From Mycobacterium adipatum (GTDB lineage Bacteria > Actinomycetota > Actinomycetes > Mycobacteriales > Mycobacteriaceae): a stretch of DNA of 64,000 nucleotides. This document shows positions 31,216-38,957 of this stretch, in pieces. Location of the stretch: NCBI RefSeq assembly GCF_001644575.1, contig NZ_CP015597.1, forward strand, positions 62,001 through 126,000. The letters are read 5' to 3'. The stretch's first letter is position 1. Every line of letters begins with the position of its first letter. The position numbers were made by a program, and so were the translations under genes. The notes under the pieces are model-generated. The model worked only from the letters and a program-made list of their open reading frames with translations. It was not told the DNA's origin and made no database searches.

Positions 31216-32862
31216 ATGGTCTCGGTGGGCTCAGTGATAGCGGGTTACCGCATCGAACGTGTGCTGGGCACCGGCGGCATGGGCTCGGTGTACCTGGCGA
31301 AGAACCCGACCCTGCCCCGGCGCGACGCGCTGAAGGTTCTCGACGCCGAGCTGTCCCGCGATCGCGCGTTCCGAGAGCGGTTCATCCGCGAAGCCGACAT
31401 CGTGTCGCAGTTCGACCACCCCGGCATCGTGTCGATGTACGGGCGCGGCGAAACCAGCGACGGCGAGCTGTGGATCGCGCTGCAGTACGTCGACGGCACC
31501 GACGCCGAGGAGGCCCTGCGCGCCGGTGTGATGACACCGCACCGGGCGGTGCACATCGTTGGTGAGGTCGCCAAGGCCTTGGACTACGCCCATCAGCGCG
31601 ACGTCGTGCACCACGACGTCAAGCCGTCCAACCTGCTGCTCAGCGATGAGATCGGTGATGGTGAGCGGGTGTTCCTCAGCGACTTCGGGGTGGCCCGCCC
31701 GATCAAGGACGCTGACCGGGAGATGGACGGGGCGTTCACCGCCACCCTGGCCTACTCCGCGCCTGAGGTCATCACCGGTGACCCGATCGACGGCCGGGCC
31801 GACATCTACTCGCTGGGCTGCACCCTGTTCCGGCTGCTCACCGGCCGGCAGCCGTACTTCCAGGCTGACGGGGTGGTGGGCACCATCCGCGCCCACCTGC
31901 AGCAGGCCCAGCCGCGGGTGTCCGAGCACCTGCCGTGGGCCACCTCGGATCTCGACGCGGTGATCGCCAAGGCGTTGGCGAAGAATCCAGCGCAGCGGTT
32001 CGGGTCGGCTCGCGAGTTCGCCGCGGCCGCGGCCGACGCGGTGCGCGGTGCTGCGCCCCCCGCGGGGTCGGCTGCGCCGTACCGCGCCATCCCGGCGTCG
32101 CCGGCTCCGCGGCGCGTGCCGCCTCCGCGGCCGGCTGCGGTCGTCGAGCAGCCGGCCGGTCCGATCCCGCCGCCGCCGCGACAGCAGCTGTTCGATCACG
32201 CCACAGAGTTCCGGCCAAACCAGGCGCCGCGGCGCGCACGACCGCAGGTCTCGGTGCCCAAGGTCTCGGCACCGAAGCTGTCGGTGCCGAGCGTCTCGAT
32301 GCCCCGGCCGATCGTCATCCTGTGGTGCGTGGCCGCCGTCCTGATCGTGGCCGCCGCAGTGCTGATCAGCCTTGTGGTGCGGCGGGAGATGAGCCCGCCA
32401 CCGGCGGCCGCTCCGACGTCCACGCCGGCGCCGGTCGGCGATACCGCCGCCCAGGAACAGCTCACCGAGCTGCTTCCGCCGGGATACCCGGCGGGCAGCT
32501 GCGAGCCGACCCCGATCAGTGCCGGCACTCGTGCCGTCGTGTCGTGCGGGCAGAACACCGATCCCGGTGGCCCCGAGTCGTCGAGGTTCACCCTCGCCGA
32601 GGACGCGACGGCCCTGCAGGGCGCGTTCACCGACGTGATGAGCCGGTCGTCGGTAGTCGTGTGCCCCGGAAACATTCAGTCGCCGGGCGCGTGGCGGCGC
32701 AACGCCAGCCCGACGTCGGTGGCCGGGACGCTGTATTGCGGCACCCGCGACGGCACGGCCGTGATCGCCTGGACCACGACCGCTGACCTGCTGCTCAACG
32801 TTGTCGAGGCCGACACCTCGGAGATGGCAGACCTGTACCGCTGGTGGTCCTCGCACTCTTGA
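31216..32862 (+). CDS. Transmembrane Ser/Thr protein kinase (Pkn family)
   Basis: A 548-aa receptor-like kinase. The glycine loop 'VLGTGGMGSVYLAKN' is at residues 17-30. The ATP lysine is Lys40. The catalytic loop is 'VVHHDVKPSNLL' (residues 130-141), where the usual HRD is HHD. 'LSDFGVARP' follows. A Pro-rich linker, one membrane segment (about residues 355-380) and an extracytoplasmic domain with four cysteines complete it, as in mycobacterial Pkn proteins. The replaced arginine marks a non-RD type, possibly not needing activation-loop phosphorylation. Start chosen at ATG 31216. Confidence 0.8.
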   Translation: MVSVGSVIAGYRIERVLGTGGMGSVYLAKNPTLPRRDALKVLDAELSRDRAFRERFIREADIVSQFDHPGIVSMYGRGETSDGELWIALQYVDGTDAEEALRAGVMTPHRAVHIVGEVAKALDYAHQRDVVHHDVKPSNLLLSDEIGDGERVFLSDFGVARPIKDADREMDGAFTATLAYSAPEVITGDPIDGRADIYSLGCTLFRLLTGRQPYFQADGVVGTIRAHLQQAQPRVSEHLPWATSDLDAVIAKALAKNPAQRFGSAREFAAAAADAVRGAAPPAGSAAPYRAIPASPAPRRVPPPRPAAVVEQPAGPIPPPPRQQLFDHATEFRPNQAPRRARPQVSVPKVSAPKLSVPSVSMPRPIVILWCVAAVLIVAAAVLISLVVRREMSPPPAAAPTSTPAPVGDTAAQEQLTELLPPGYPAGSCEPTPISAGTRAVVSCGQNTDPGGPESSRFTLAEDATALQGAFTDVMSRSSVVVCPGNIQSPGAWRRNASPTSVAGTLYCGTRDGTAVIAWTTTADLLLNVVEADTSEMADLYRWWSSHS

Positions 32863-32978
32863 CCCTGTGAAACGGGGCGTGAGTCCCCGGAATAGGTGGT
32901 GACGCCACCTATTACGCGGCAGCGGCGGAGCCAGAGGACTGCGGTCTTCTGCCGCGATTTCCCGAAGGGAGCCGCGTC

Positions 32979-33155
32979 GTGAATAACGCAAGCATCGTGA
33001 TGCTGGCCGGAGTGCTCTTCCTGTACCAGGTGTTCGGCCTTTACGTGGTGCACACCACCGGCAGCACCGCCGGCCTGGCTGACATCGGTAACGCCAAGCT
33101 CGCGTGGGTGGGCGTGGCGGCTTTGGCCGTGGCTGCCGGCGCCCGCAGGAAGTAG
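32979..33155 (+). CDS. Small two-pass membrane protein (58 aa)
   Basis: GTG 32979 has a GAAGGGA ribosome site eight bases upstream. The 58-aa product (MNNASIVMLAGVLFLYQVFG...) has two hydrophobic segments (about residues 5-24 and 41-54) with a polar loop, and ends 'GARRK'. Not long enough for most gene finders. It ends five bases before the convergent ligase gene. Function unknown. Confidence 0.5.
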   Translation: MNNASIVMLAGVLFLYQVFGLYVVHTTGSTAGLADIGNAKLAWVGVAALAVAAGARRK

Positions 33156-33160
33156 CGGGG

Positions 33161-34153
33161 CTACGCGGGGGTGGGCAGCAGTGTCTGGCTGGGATTTGAG
33201 GGCCGCAGGCCCTTGAAGCTGGTGTGTCGGAGCCATCGACCCGCGACGTACTCGCGGTAGGCGACCTCGGCGACGAGCTGGGGCTGCACGAAGCGCACGC
33301 CGGGCACGTCGACGTGGTTGGCGACAGGGGCGGTCGAGCATCGCAGCGGCTGCAGCTGGGCGTGCAGGGTCCGGCGCGTGAGGTCGCTGAAGCCGGTGCC
33401 GACTTGGCCGATGGCCATCAGGTCGCCGGTCTGGTCGTGTCCGGCGACGAGCAGGGACCCGACGCGGGTGCGTCCGCCTGGACCGCCGGCGTTCCAGTAC
33501 CCGACGATTGTCAGCTCGATACTGGCTCGGATCGGGACCTTGATCCAGTAGGGGCTGCGCTCCCCCGGCCGGTACGGCGAGTCGAGTTCCTTGACGACCA
33601 CACCCTCCATCCCGTGCGCGGCTACGGCGTCCAGCGCGTCGGAGGGGGTGACGCCGAGCATGGGGCGCGGCACGGTGAGTACCCGCGATTTGTCGACCAC
33701 CGTGAGGTCGTCGAGCAGGTCCCGGCGGCGGGTGTAGGGCTGCTCGGTGACGTCGTTGCCGTCGGCGTGCAGGATGTCGAACGCCCAGAATCGGACGGGA
33801 ACCGAGCGTACGAGGTCCGCGCCGGGCCGGCGCTGCTGAGGCCAGCGCCGCTGTAGCCGGGTGAACGACGGCCGCCCTTGAGCGTCGAGGGCGACGATTT
33901 CACCGTCGAGCACGACGCGGCGGTCACCGATCGCCGCGGTGATGCCGGCCAGCTCGGGGAACGTGCGGGTGACGTCGGTGCCGTTGCGGGAGAACACGGT
34001 GACGGCGCCGTCGGCCACGACGATCGTGCCGCGCTGGCCGTCGGCTTTCACTTCCACGGCCCGTCCGGTGCCCTGTGGCGGGGTGCCCAGGGTGGCCAGC
34101 ATCGGCGCGTACGCGGCGTTGCGCACGGCTGGCTTGGTCCTGGTGATGGGCAC
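33161..34153 (-). CDS. ATP-dependent DNA ligase
   Basis: A 330-aa ligase core. The nucleotidyl-lysine motif is 'EVKADGQRGTIV' (KxDGxR). Further motifs are 'VVLDGEIVALD', 'VRFWAFDILHADG', 'GMEGVVVKELDSPY' and 'SPYWIKVP', followed by an OB-fold domain with 'GSLLVAGHD' and 'GLRPSNP'. Length matches the two-domain LigC/LigD-ligase type. GTG at 34153 is chosen because TACCGT lies six bases upstream. It seals nicks, plausibly in plasmid repair or after conjugation. No Ku or polymerase gene is adjacent. Confidence 0.85.
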   Translation of the reverse strand: MPITRTKPAVRNAAYAPMLATLGTPPQGTGRAVEVKADGQRGTIVVADGAVTVFSRNGTDVTRTFPELAGITAAIGDRRVVLDGEIVALDAQGRPSFTRLQRRWPQQRRPGADLVRSVPVRFWAFDILHADGNDVTEQPYTRRRDLLDDLTVVDKSRVLTVPRPMLGVTPSDALDAVAAHGMEGVVVKELDSPYRPGERSPYWIKVPIRASIELTIVGYWNAGGPGGRTRVGSLLVAGHDQTGDLMAIGQVGTGFSDLTRRTLHAQLQPLRCSTAPVANHVDVPGVRFVQPQLVAEVAYREYVAGRWLRHTSFKGLRPSNPSQTLLPTPA

Positions 34154-34159
34154 GTTTCG

Positions 34160-34165
34160 ACGGTA
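34160..34165 (-). promoter_or_regulatory. Leaderless -10 element TACCGT for the ligase
   Basis: On the minus strand TACCGT, six bases, then GTG at 34153. Confidence 0.5.
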
Positions 34166-34203
34166 CGCGCGAGAACCGGCTGTGCTGCCTTCGTGACCGA
34201 CTG

Positions 34204-34222
34204 GTGATGCATGGTGCATCAC
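34204..34222. repeat. 19-base palindrome, copy 2
   Basis: GTGATGCATGGTGCATCAC, with eight-base perfect arms. It differs from 26289-26307 only at the base before the central GG. It lies about 40 bases upstream of the ligase -10 element. Confidence 0.65.
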
Positions 34223-34247
34223 TGATCGGGTGTTGGTGGTTGAGTCC

Positions 34248-35186
34248 TCAGGCTGGTGGGGAGTGTCCGTCGGTGCCGATGAACTGAATTTCCGACATTG
34301 CTACGGAGGTCACTTCGTCCGGGTTGGGGGAGGCGGTTTCGCTTGTCGGGGTTGCGGGTTGTGGTGGTGGCGAGGTTTCAGCGATGCGGATAAGTAGTTT
34401 GCTGAGGGTGGCCGGCGGGTTAAGGGCGATGAACCGCCAGTCGCGGGCGCCACCCGTGTCGATTGTCACGGGGTCCCGCCTGAGGTCTTTCGGGAAATAC
34501 ACCTCGAGTTTGGTGACGATGCGGTGCTTGGCCCACTGGTCGGTGCCGTCGGGTGCGGTGGCATCAAAGCCGCCGATGATGCGGATCTGAGTCAGGGTGA
34601 CTTGTCGGCCGAAGTCGATCTGGATCTGCTGCCCGTCCTGGTTCTTGACGCGGGTGCACACCCATGCGGTGTTGAAGTCGCTGTCGAACGCGCGGTTGGC
34701 GTCTGAGTAGTTGGGGTCTCGGGGGCAGACGTCGGAGGCGGTGGCCCCGGACAAGATCGTGTCGCGGTTGAGCGGTGCCTGGCTGGGAGGTGGCGGTGGA
34801 GCCGCGGTGGCTGGCGTCGCCGGTGCTGGTGGATTGACGTCGGTGGTGAGGTAGTTGACGGCTGCCAGGGCGACCAACAGGATCGCGACGGCGGCGACGG
34901 TCATGATGGCCACGCGGGCGCGGTTCTCTCGCGGTACCCGGTTGTTGAAGGCACGTCCGCCGGCGGACACGGCGCGGCCGGAGACCCGCATTCCGCGGCT
35001 GAATAGTCCGGGTTTGCGGGTTCGGTCCGGGCCGCCGGGAGGGGTGGGATCGCCGTCGAGGGGGGTGCCGCGGCGGGCCGGGCGCGTGGCTGAGCGTGGG
35101 GCCAGCGACGCCAGGATCAGGCGCCGGTTGTCCCAGCTGTGATCGACCGGCAGGTCGTTTTCGTCGATGTCTGTGCCCATGCTCAT
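34248..35186 (-). CDS. Membrane-anchored discoidin-like protein
   Basis: A 312-aa protein: cytoplasmic basic/Pro-rich region, one membrane segment (about residues 93-112), a Pro/Ala linker, and an outer domain with 'SDANRAFDSDFNTAWVCTRV', 'IQIDFGRQVTLTQIRIIGGF' and a terminal 'VAMSEIQFIG'. This is the F5/8-type C (discoidin) sandwich pattern with two likely disulfide cysteines. The fold usually binds glycans or lipids. Start overlaps the end of the 126-aa gene (ATGA), the last step in a chain running from vapB. Confidence 0.6.
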   Translation of the reverse strand: MSMGTDIDENDLPVDHSWDNRRLILASLAPRSATRPARRGTPLDGDPTPPGGPDRTRKPGLFSRGMRVSGRAVSAGGRAFNNRVPRENRARVAIMTVAAVAILLVALAAVNYLTTDVNPPAPATPATAAPPPPPSQAPLNRDTILSGATASDVCPRDPNYSDANRAFDSDFNTAWVCTRVKNQDGQQIQIDFGRQVTLTQIRIIGGFDATAPDGTDQWAKHRIVTKLEVYFPKDLRRDPVTIDTGGARDWRFIALNPPATLSKLLIRIAETSPPPQPATPTSETASPNPDEVTSVAMSEIQFIGTDGHSPPA

Positions 35187-35563
35187 CGTGTCGTGTCGTC
35201 GTCCATGTCGATGATGTCGTAAATCGCGTCGTGGGCCTTCTGGCCTTCGGTGCGCACCGGCAAAGCTTGGCGGCTGTAGTCAGGCCGCGACATCGGCTGT
35301 GCCGCGGCGGGGACGTGGCCGTAGAAGTGGTAGTGGTTCACCTGTGTCAGCTGCGGTGATGCCGTCTTTTGACCGCGTGCGGGCGTCCGTCGGCGGTGGC
35401 GCTGGCGGAGCGCCAGGCGCGCGATGCGCCGCAGCAGTGGCCAGAAGAACCACAGCGTGACGGTGAGGACGAGGCTGTACCCGAGAGCCTCGTAGGGGTC
35501 GATGTGCAGGAAGTGTGTCGTGGCGCCGGTCAAGAGCGCCGCGATGATCAGGGTGCGTATCAC
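35183..35563 (-). CDS. Membrane protein, 126 aa
   Basis: From GTG 35563, overlapping the vapC stop as GTGA. Two hydrophobic segments (about residues 2-14 and 27-47) are followed by a basic loop (RRIARLALRQRHRRR) and a polar tail with 'NHYHFYGHVPAAA'. It ends in a four-base overlap with the discoidin-like gene, so the two probably form a membrane pair. Function unknown. Confidence 0.5.
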   Translation of the reverse strand: MIRTLIIAALLTGATTHFLHIDPYEALGYSLVLTVTLWFFWPLLRRIARLALRQRHRRRTPARGQKTASPQLTQVNHYHFYGHVPAAAQPMSRPDYSRQALPVRTEGQKAHDAIYDIIDMDDDTTR

Positions 35564-35964
35564 GGTGATTCCCCTCCGGGGCTGACGGTGGTGATGTGAT
35601 GGCCGGCTGCGGCGTCGGCGAGTTGGGGGTCGTAGGTGACGAGGGTGCGCAGTCGTGGTCCGGCGCTCAGGGCCGATGCGATGTGCAGTGCGTCGACGGT
35701 GCGTGCAGGGCTGGGGGTAAGCGCCACGGCGGCGTCGAGGAGGCGCTCGGTGACGGCCACGGTGTCGAGTCCGGCCAGGACGTGGTGGGCATGCCCGGTG
35801 GCGTCTGGAGGTAGCGCGGCCATGGCGCGGAGCAGCTCGGCTCGTGACAGCGCGCAGGTGATCCATCGGGTGTCGGTGTGCGCGCTGAGGTATGCGGTTA
35901 GGGCGGCGGATTCGGGTGCTTCGTCGATGAGTTTCATGAGGGCGGTGGGGTCGAGATAGATCAC
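35560..35964 (-). CDS. vapC: VapC-family PIN-domain toxin
   Basis: A 134-aa PIN-domain ribonuclease. 'MIYLDPTALMKLIDE' gives Asp5. 'SRAELLRAMA' gives Glu43. 'RTVDALHIASA' gives Asp91. 'TLVTYDPQLADAA' gives Asp112. All four acidic metal-binding positions are present. It is coupled to the VapB-type gene upstream (35961-35964 overlap) and to the 126-aa membrane gene downstream. The family cleaves specific tRNAs or rRNA. Confidence 0.9.
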   Translation of the reverse strand: MIYLDPTALMKLIDEAPESAALTAYLSAHTDTRWITCALSRAELLRAMAALPPDATGHAHHVLAGLDTVAVTERLLDAAVALTPSPARTVDALHIASALSAGPRLRTLVTYDPQLADAAAGHHITTVSPGGESP

Positions 35965-36221
35965 CGGTCGTCCCGTGGGACGGCGGTGCTGGTGGTCTGG
36001 CGGTACGGGCGGGGTGGGCGTTTGAGGATGTCGGTGACGCTGCTGCGCGCGGCGGTGACTTCCTTGCTGGCGATAAGCGCGGTCCAGGGGTCGTAGGAGG
36101 CGGGGATCATCTGCGCGACGGGGTGTCCGTTGTTGGTGATCTCGACGGTTTCGCCGGCGGCCACCTCGCGTAGGACCATGGCTGCATTCTGGCGCAGTTC
36201 ACGGACACCGTAGCTCTTCAT
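35961..36221 (-). CDS. vapB: VapB/Phd-family antitoxin
   Basis: An 86-aa protein. ATG 36221 gives MKSYGVRELRQNAAMVLREV, the normal Phd/YefM-type start, with 'VEITNNGHPVAQMIPA' as the DNA-binding core and an Arg-rich end. The -10 TACCGT (minus strand, 36233-36228) lies six bases upstream, so the transcript is probably leaderless. Two TGTACA boxes surround this promoter. Confidence 0.85.
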   Translation of the reverse strand: MKSYGVRELRQNAAMVLREVAAGETVEITNNGHPVAQMIPASYDPWTALIASKEVTAARSSVTDILKRPPRPYRQTTSTAVPRDDR

Positions 36222-36257
36222 GTACACACGGTAGCTCGATGTAGCACACCGTGTACA
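36221..36257. promoter_or_regulatory. vapBC promoter and TGTACA operator pair
   Basis: TGTACAC at 36221-36227 and GTGTACA at 36251-36257 form an inverted pair. TGTACA is also the core bound by YefM/Phd antitoxins. The minus-strand -10 TACCGT (36228-36233) lies between them. Autorepression is inferred. Confidence 0.6.
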
Positions 36258-36344
36258 CAACGTCGGATTTGCGGTAGCGGATCCCTGAGCACAGCACGCT
36301 GTTAGCGTCTACGGGCATCCATCCCCCGCGAGGAGGTCCACCGC

Positions 36345-36428
36345 GTGTCCACGCCCCTGGAAATTGTCCGGCTTCACTTTCCGTGGGACGTCCCCGCCGA
36401 GTGCAGCCCAGCCCCGTCTATGCGCTGA
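36345..36428 (+). CDS. Short upstream reading frame (27 aa)
   Basis: GTG 36345 has a strong AGGAGG ribosome site at 36331-36336. The frame, MSTPLEIVRLHFPWDVPAEC..., ends TGATG over the ATG of the next gene. Either it is a leader that couples translation, or it is the true N-terminus of the next gene separated by a frameshift. The sequence alone does not decide. Confidence 0.4.
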   Translation: MSTPLEIVRLHFPWDVPAECSPAPSMR

Positions 36429-36718
36429 TGCGGCTGCATGGCGATTTCATGGCCACCGGAGGCCAGCGCATGGCCGACGCCGACCTCGACCGTGTGCACG
36501 CGTTCCACGACCGACTGCGCGAGGAGGACGCGGTCATCGAGTTCGATCCGAACATTCCCGCCGATCAGGGAATTGATGGTGCGGCCGGCTTCGCGTTCCG
36601 GCCGCGCACGATCGACGACGAGGACCGGCTGATCCGGGTCAACGGCTTCACCGTGTTGACCGAGGAGGGCGACATGATCTGGTCGTTCCCACCCGATCTG
36701 CCCGACTTGCGTCCGTAG
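36428..36718 (+). CDS. Small hypothetical protein
   Basis: A 96-aa acidic protein, MRLHGDFMATGGQRMADADL..., with 'LDRVHAFHDRLREEDAVIEFDP' and 'VNGFTVLTEEGDMIWSFPPDLPD'. The ATG at 36428 overlaps the stop of a 27-aa frame that carries the only good ribosome site. The same frame is open upstream to 36383. No family recognised. Confidence 0.45.
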   Translation: MRLHGDFMATGGQRMADADLDRVHAFHDRLREEDAVIEFDPNIPADQGIDGAAGFAFRPRTIDDEDRLIRVNGFTVLTEEGDMIWSFPPDLPDLRP

Positions 36719-37224
36719 CTGGACCTTGCGCCGTCGAGCGCTTTGGACGGTGGGATCGTCGCGATGAGCAGCGATGGGCACCCCGTCGTCGTGCACCCGC
36801 CTGCAGCGCTGGTTCGCGAAGTCCCCACACGGTCCCCTGTGGCGCGGCCCTTGGTGCACGGTGGCGAGCGGTGGCGCAGGCCCGTGCAACCCCCGGTTGC
36901 CGCCGCTTTAACGCATCGCTGATCGGAGTTGTCGACGCACGCGTCGCGATCGCACGCGGGTGACAATGGCGGTGTTGGCGCGCGTCGGCGCGGGCGTGCT
37001 TCAGGCGTGCGAGGGCCACCCGAAGCGACGGCCGAGAACCGCCGCCGTACGACCGTCTCGGATGCTTTACGAACTAATCCCGGCGCGCGCCGCCGGTGGG
37101 CCGATCGTTCGGTGCGGGACGCGGCCCGGATATCCCCGGCGGCGTGCCAATGCGTCAGATCAATCGGGGGCGCGGGCGTGCGAGGCGCGGCTGCCGGCAC
37201 GGTGTGGCGAGCCGGGTCTGCCGG
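36719..37224. other. Intergenic region, 506 bases
   Basis: High-GC sequence between convergent genes. The reading frames in it lack ribosome sites, have atypical composition (Arg/Ala-rich) and do not overlap sensibly with the neighbours. I see no repeat, clear hairpin or known element. Confidence 0.4.
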
Positions 37225-37524
37225 TCATTTCGCGGCGGCCCTGCGGTTGTCGAGAGCGGTGCGCAGGGAGGCGATGTCGGTGTGGCGGACGTAGACGTCC
37301 CAGTTCTTGTCGAGGTCGTTGAGGTCGGCTCCGGGAGCCAGTTCGAGACCCAGCTCGCGGAGGCAGTCAGGGAGCTGCTCACGGCCGTCGCAGAGGGCGT
37401 AGACGGGCCAGTGATCGGTGCGGACTGGGGCGGCAGATGTGGCGTCGTCGCTGCCGGTCTCTGACCATCCGGTGAGGGTGATGCGGCCGGTGTCATCGGC
37501 GAGCAGCCACAAGCCGTAGTCCAT
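37225..37524 (-). CDS. Small hypothetical protein
   Basis: A 99-aa protein, MDYGLWLLADDTGRITLTGW..., with 'WPVYALCDGREQLPDCLRELGLELAPGADLNDLDKNWDVYVRHTD'-type composition in the middle and a basic end. ATG 37524 has AAGGGA upstream; an alternative start lies 18 bases earlier. No domain recognised. It follows the cutinase-like gene on the same strand. Confidence 0.45.
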   Translation of the reverse strand: MDYGLWLLADDTGRITLTGWSETGSDDATSAAPVRTDHWPVYALCDGREQLPDCLRELGLELAPGADLNDLDKNWDVYVRHTDIASLRTALDNRRAAAK

Positions 37525-37592
37525 GTACAGGAGTCCCTTCTGCATTAACGGCGCTCGCTGGATGCGGTGTCGATGGTCATGTGTGGTGCCTT

Positions 37593-38957
37593 TCAGACGA
37601 GCTTGTTGATCTGGTTGACGAAGTAGCGCTGCACGATCTGAGTGCCGGTGTGGCCGGCCTTGTCCAGCGGCGTGGTGGCGTAGTTCTCGTGGAATCCGCC
37701 TTCGATGAACGCGGCGAAGCGCTTGACGGCCTGGGCGACGTTGGCCGCGGAGAACTGGGAGAAGGTGGGTCCGAACATGCCGGTGGACTGGCTGCCGACG
37801 CCGCCGGTGGCGATGCTGATGGCGTCGAGCACGGCGGCGGCCAGGTCCCCGATGTTGACCCCGCCAGCTTGGGAGATGCCCGCTCCGACGGGGCCGAAGC
37901 CGCTCACATTGATGGTGGTGGTGCGGTCCTTCATCTGTGCGAGAGCAGCGCCGACGCTGCTGGCGGTGGTGGCGATGGTGGTGATGGCGGCGGGGATGGC
38001 CGCCCACGCGCGGGAGGTCACCAGGTTGATGACGTTGGTGACGGCGTTGACGAGGTTGGTGGCGGCACCGGCAACCTGGGGGCCGGCTAGGTAAAACAGC
38101 TGCTGAGCGAGGGCCTGGGCGAAGGCGACGCCGCGGCTGATCAGGTTGGGGATCAGGTTGGGGTCGTTGACCAGCTGCAGGATCTGGTTGATGGCAGCGG
38201 CGGCGGGGGCAATGAGACCGCCCATGAAGATGGTGGCGAGCTTCTGTGCGGACCCGGAAGGGTCGGCGGCGTCGAGTTGGGATCCGAGGTGGCCGATCAT
38301 GCGCATCACGAGGTCGCCCTGAGGCAGGTTGCAGTAGTAGTCCCGGGGGGCGCAGATGGAGAGCAGTCCGTTGCGCTGCAGCAGTGATCCGAAGCCTCCG
38401 GAGCGGACGCCGGCGAACCCCATGCCGGGGTCTCGGAGGCCGATGGTGGGTTGTCCGACGGGGGCCTGGGAGGGGTCAGCGACCAGTGCGACGCCGAGCA
38501 GCTTATTGGCGGGGATGACGCCGCGGTTGTGTCCGATGGCAGCAGCGATGTCACCGGCGACGTCGGCGCCCTGGCTATAGCCGGTAAGGATGAAAACAGT
38601 GTTGGGGCAGGCGCGGGAGACGGCTTTGAGGCGGGCGTTGGTGGCATCGATACCGGCGTTCTTGGATGCGCGGTACCCCCCGCCATCTGTGCCGCCGACG
38701 ATGGTCGCGGGATAGGGCGTGTAGTAGGTGACCATCCGTACGGGAGCGTTCTTGCGCAGCGGCTCCAGGATGTTGCCGAGGACACCTACGGGCTCGTCCG
38801 GATCGGCCTTCGGGTTGGTTTGGGTGGTGCCGGGAACGGCGATGGCATCCACGGCAGGGCAGTTGGTGGCCAGCGCGGCGGGGGCTGTGTGCAGCAGCAG
38901 GGTGCAGCTGAAGGCTGGCGCGAGCACCAGAGCGGTAAGGCGGCGGGTGAGAGTCAT
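37593..38957 (-). CDS. Secreted cutinase-like serine hydrolase
   Basis: A 454-aa protein with a signal peptide (residues 1-30, cut near 'ALATNC'). The alpha/beta-hydrolase nucleophile is in 'ILTGYSQGADVAG' (Ser128). Likely acid and base are Asp206 ('CAPRDYYC') and His223 ('MIGHLGS'), in cutinase order, with cysteines placed for disulfides. Beyond about residue 240, a 210-residue hydrophobic, helical extension is not part of a standard cutinase. Mycobacterial relatives hydrolyse lipids or polyesters at the cell surface. Start 38957 overlaps the sigma-like gene (ATGA). Confidence 0.7.
   Translation of the reverse strand: MTLTRRLTALVLAPAFSCTLLLHTAPAALATNCPAVDAIAVPGTTQTNPKADPDEPVGVLGNILEPLRKNAPVRMVTYYTPYPATIVGGTDGGGYRASKNAGIDATNARLKAVSRACPNTVFILTGYSQGADVAGDIAAAIGHNRGVIPANKLLGVALVADPSQAPVGQPTIGLRDPGMGFAGVRSGGFGSLLQRNGLLSICAPRDYYCNLPQGDLVMRMIGHLGSQLDAADPSGSAQKLATIFMGGLIAPAAAAINQILQLVNDPNLIPNLISRGVAFAQALAQQLFYLAGPQVAGAATNLVNAVTNVINLVTSRAWAAIPAAITTIATTASSVGAALAQMKDRTTTINVSGFGPVGAGISQAGGVNIGDLAAAVLDAISIATGGVGSQSTGMFGPTFSQFSAANVAQAVKRFAAFIEGGFHENYATTPLDKAGHTGTQIVQRYFVNQINKLV

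Noticed and set aside
36719..37224. Several plus-strand frames of about 120 aa
   Set aside because: Arg/Ala-rich shadow frames without ribosome sites or family features.
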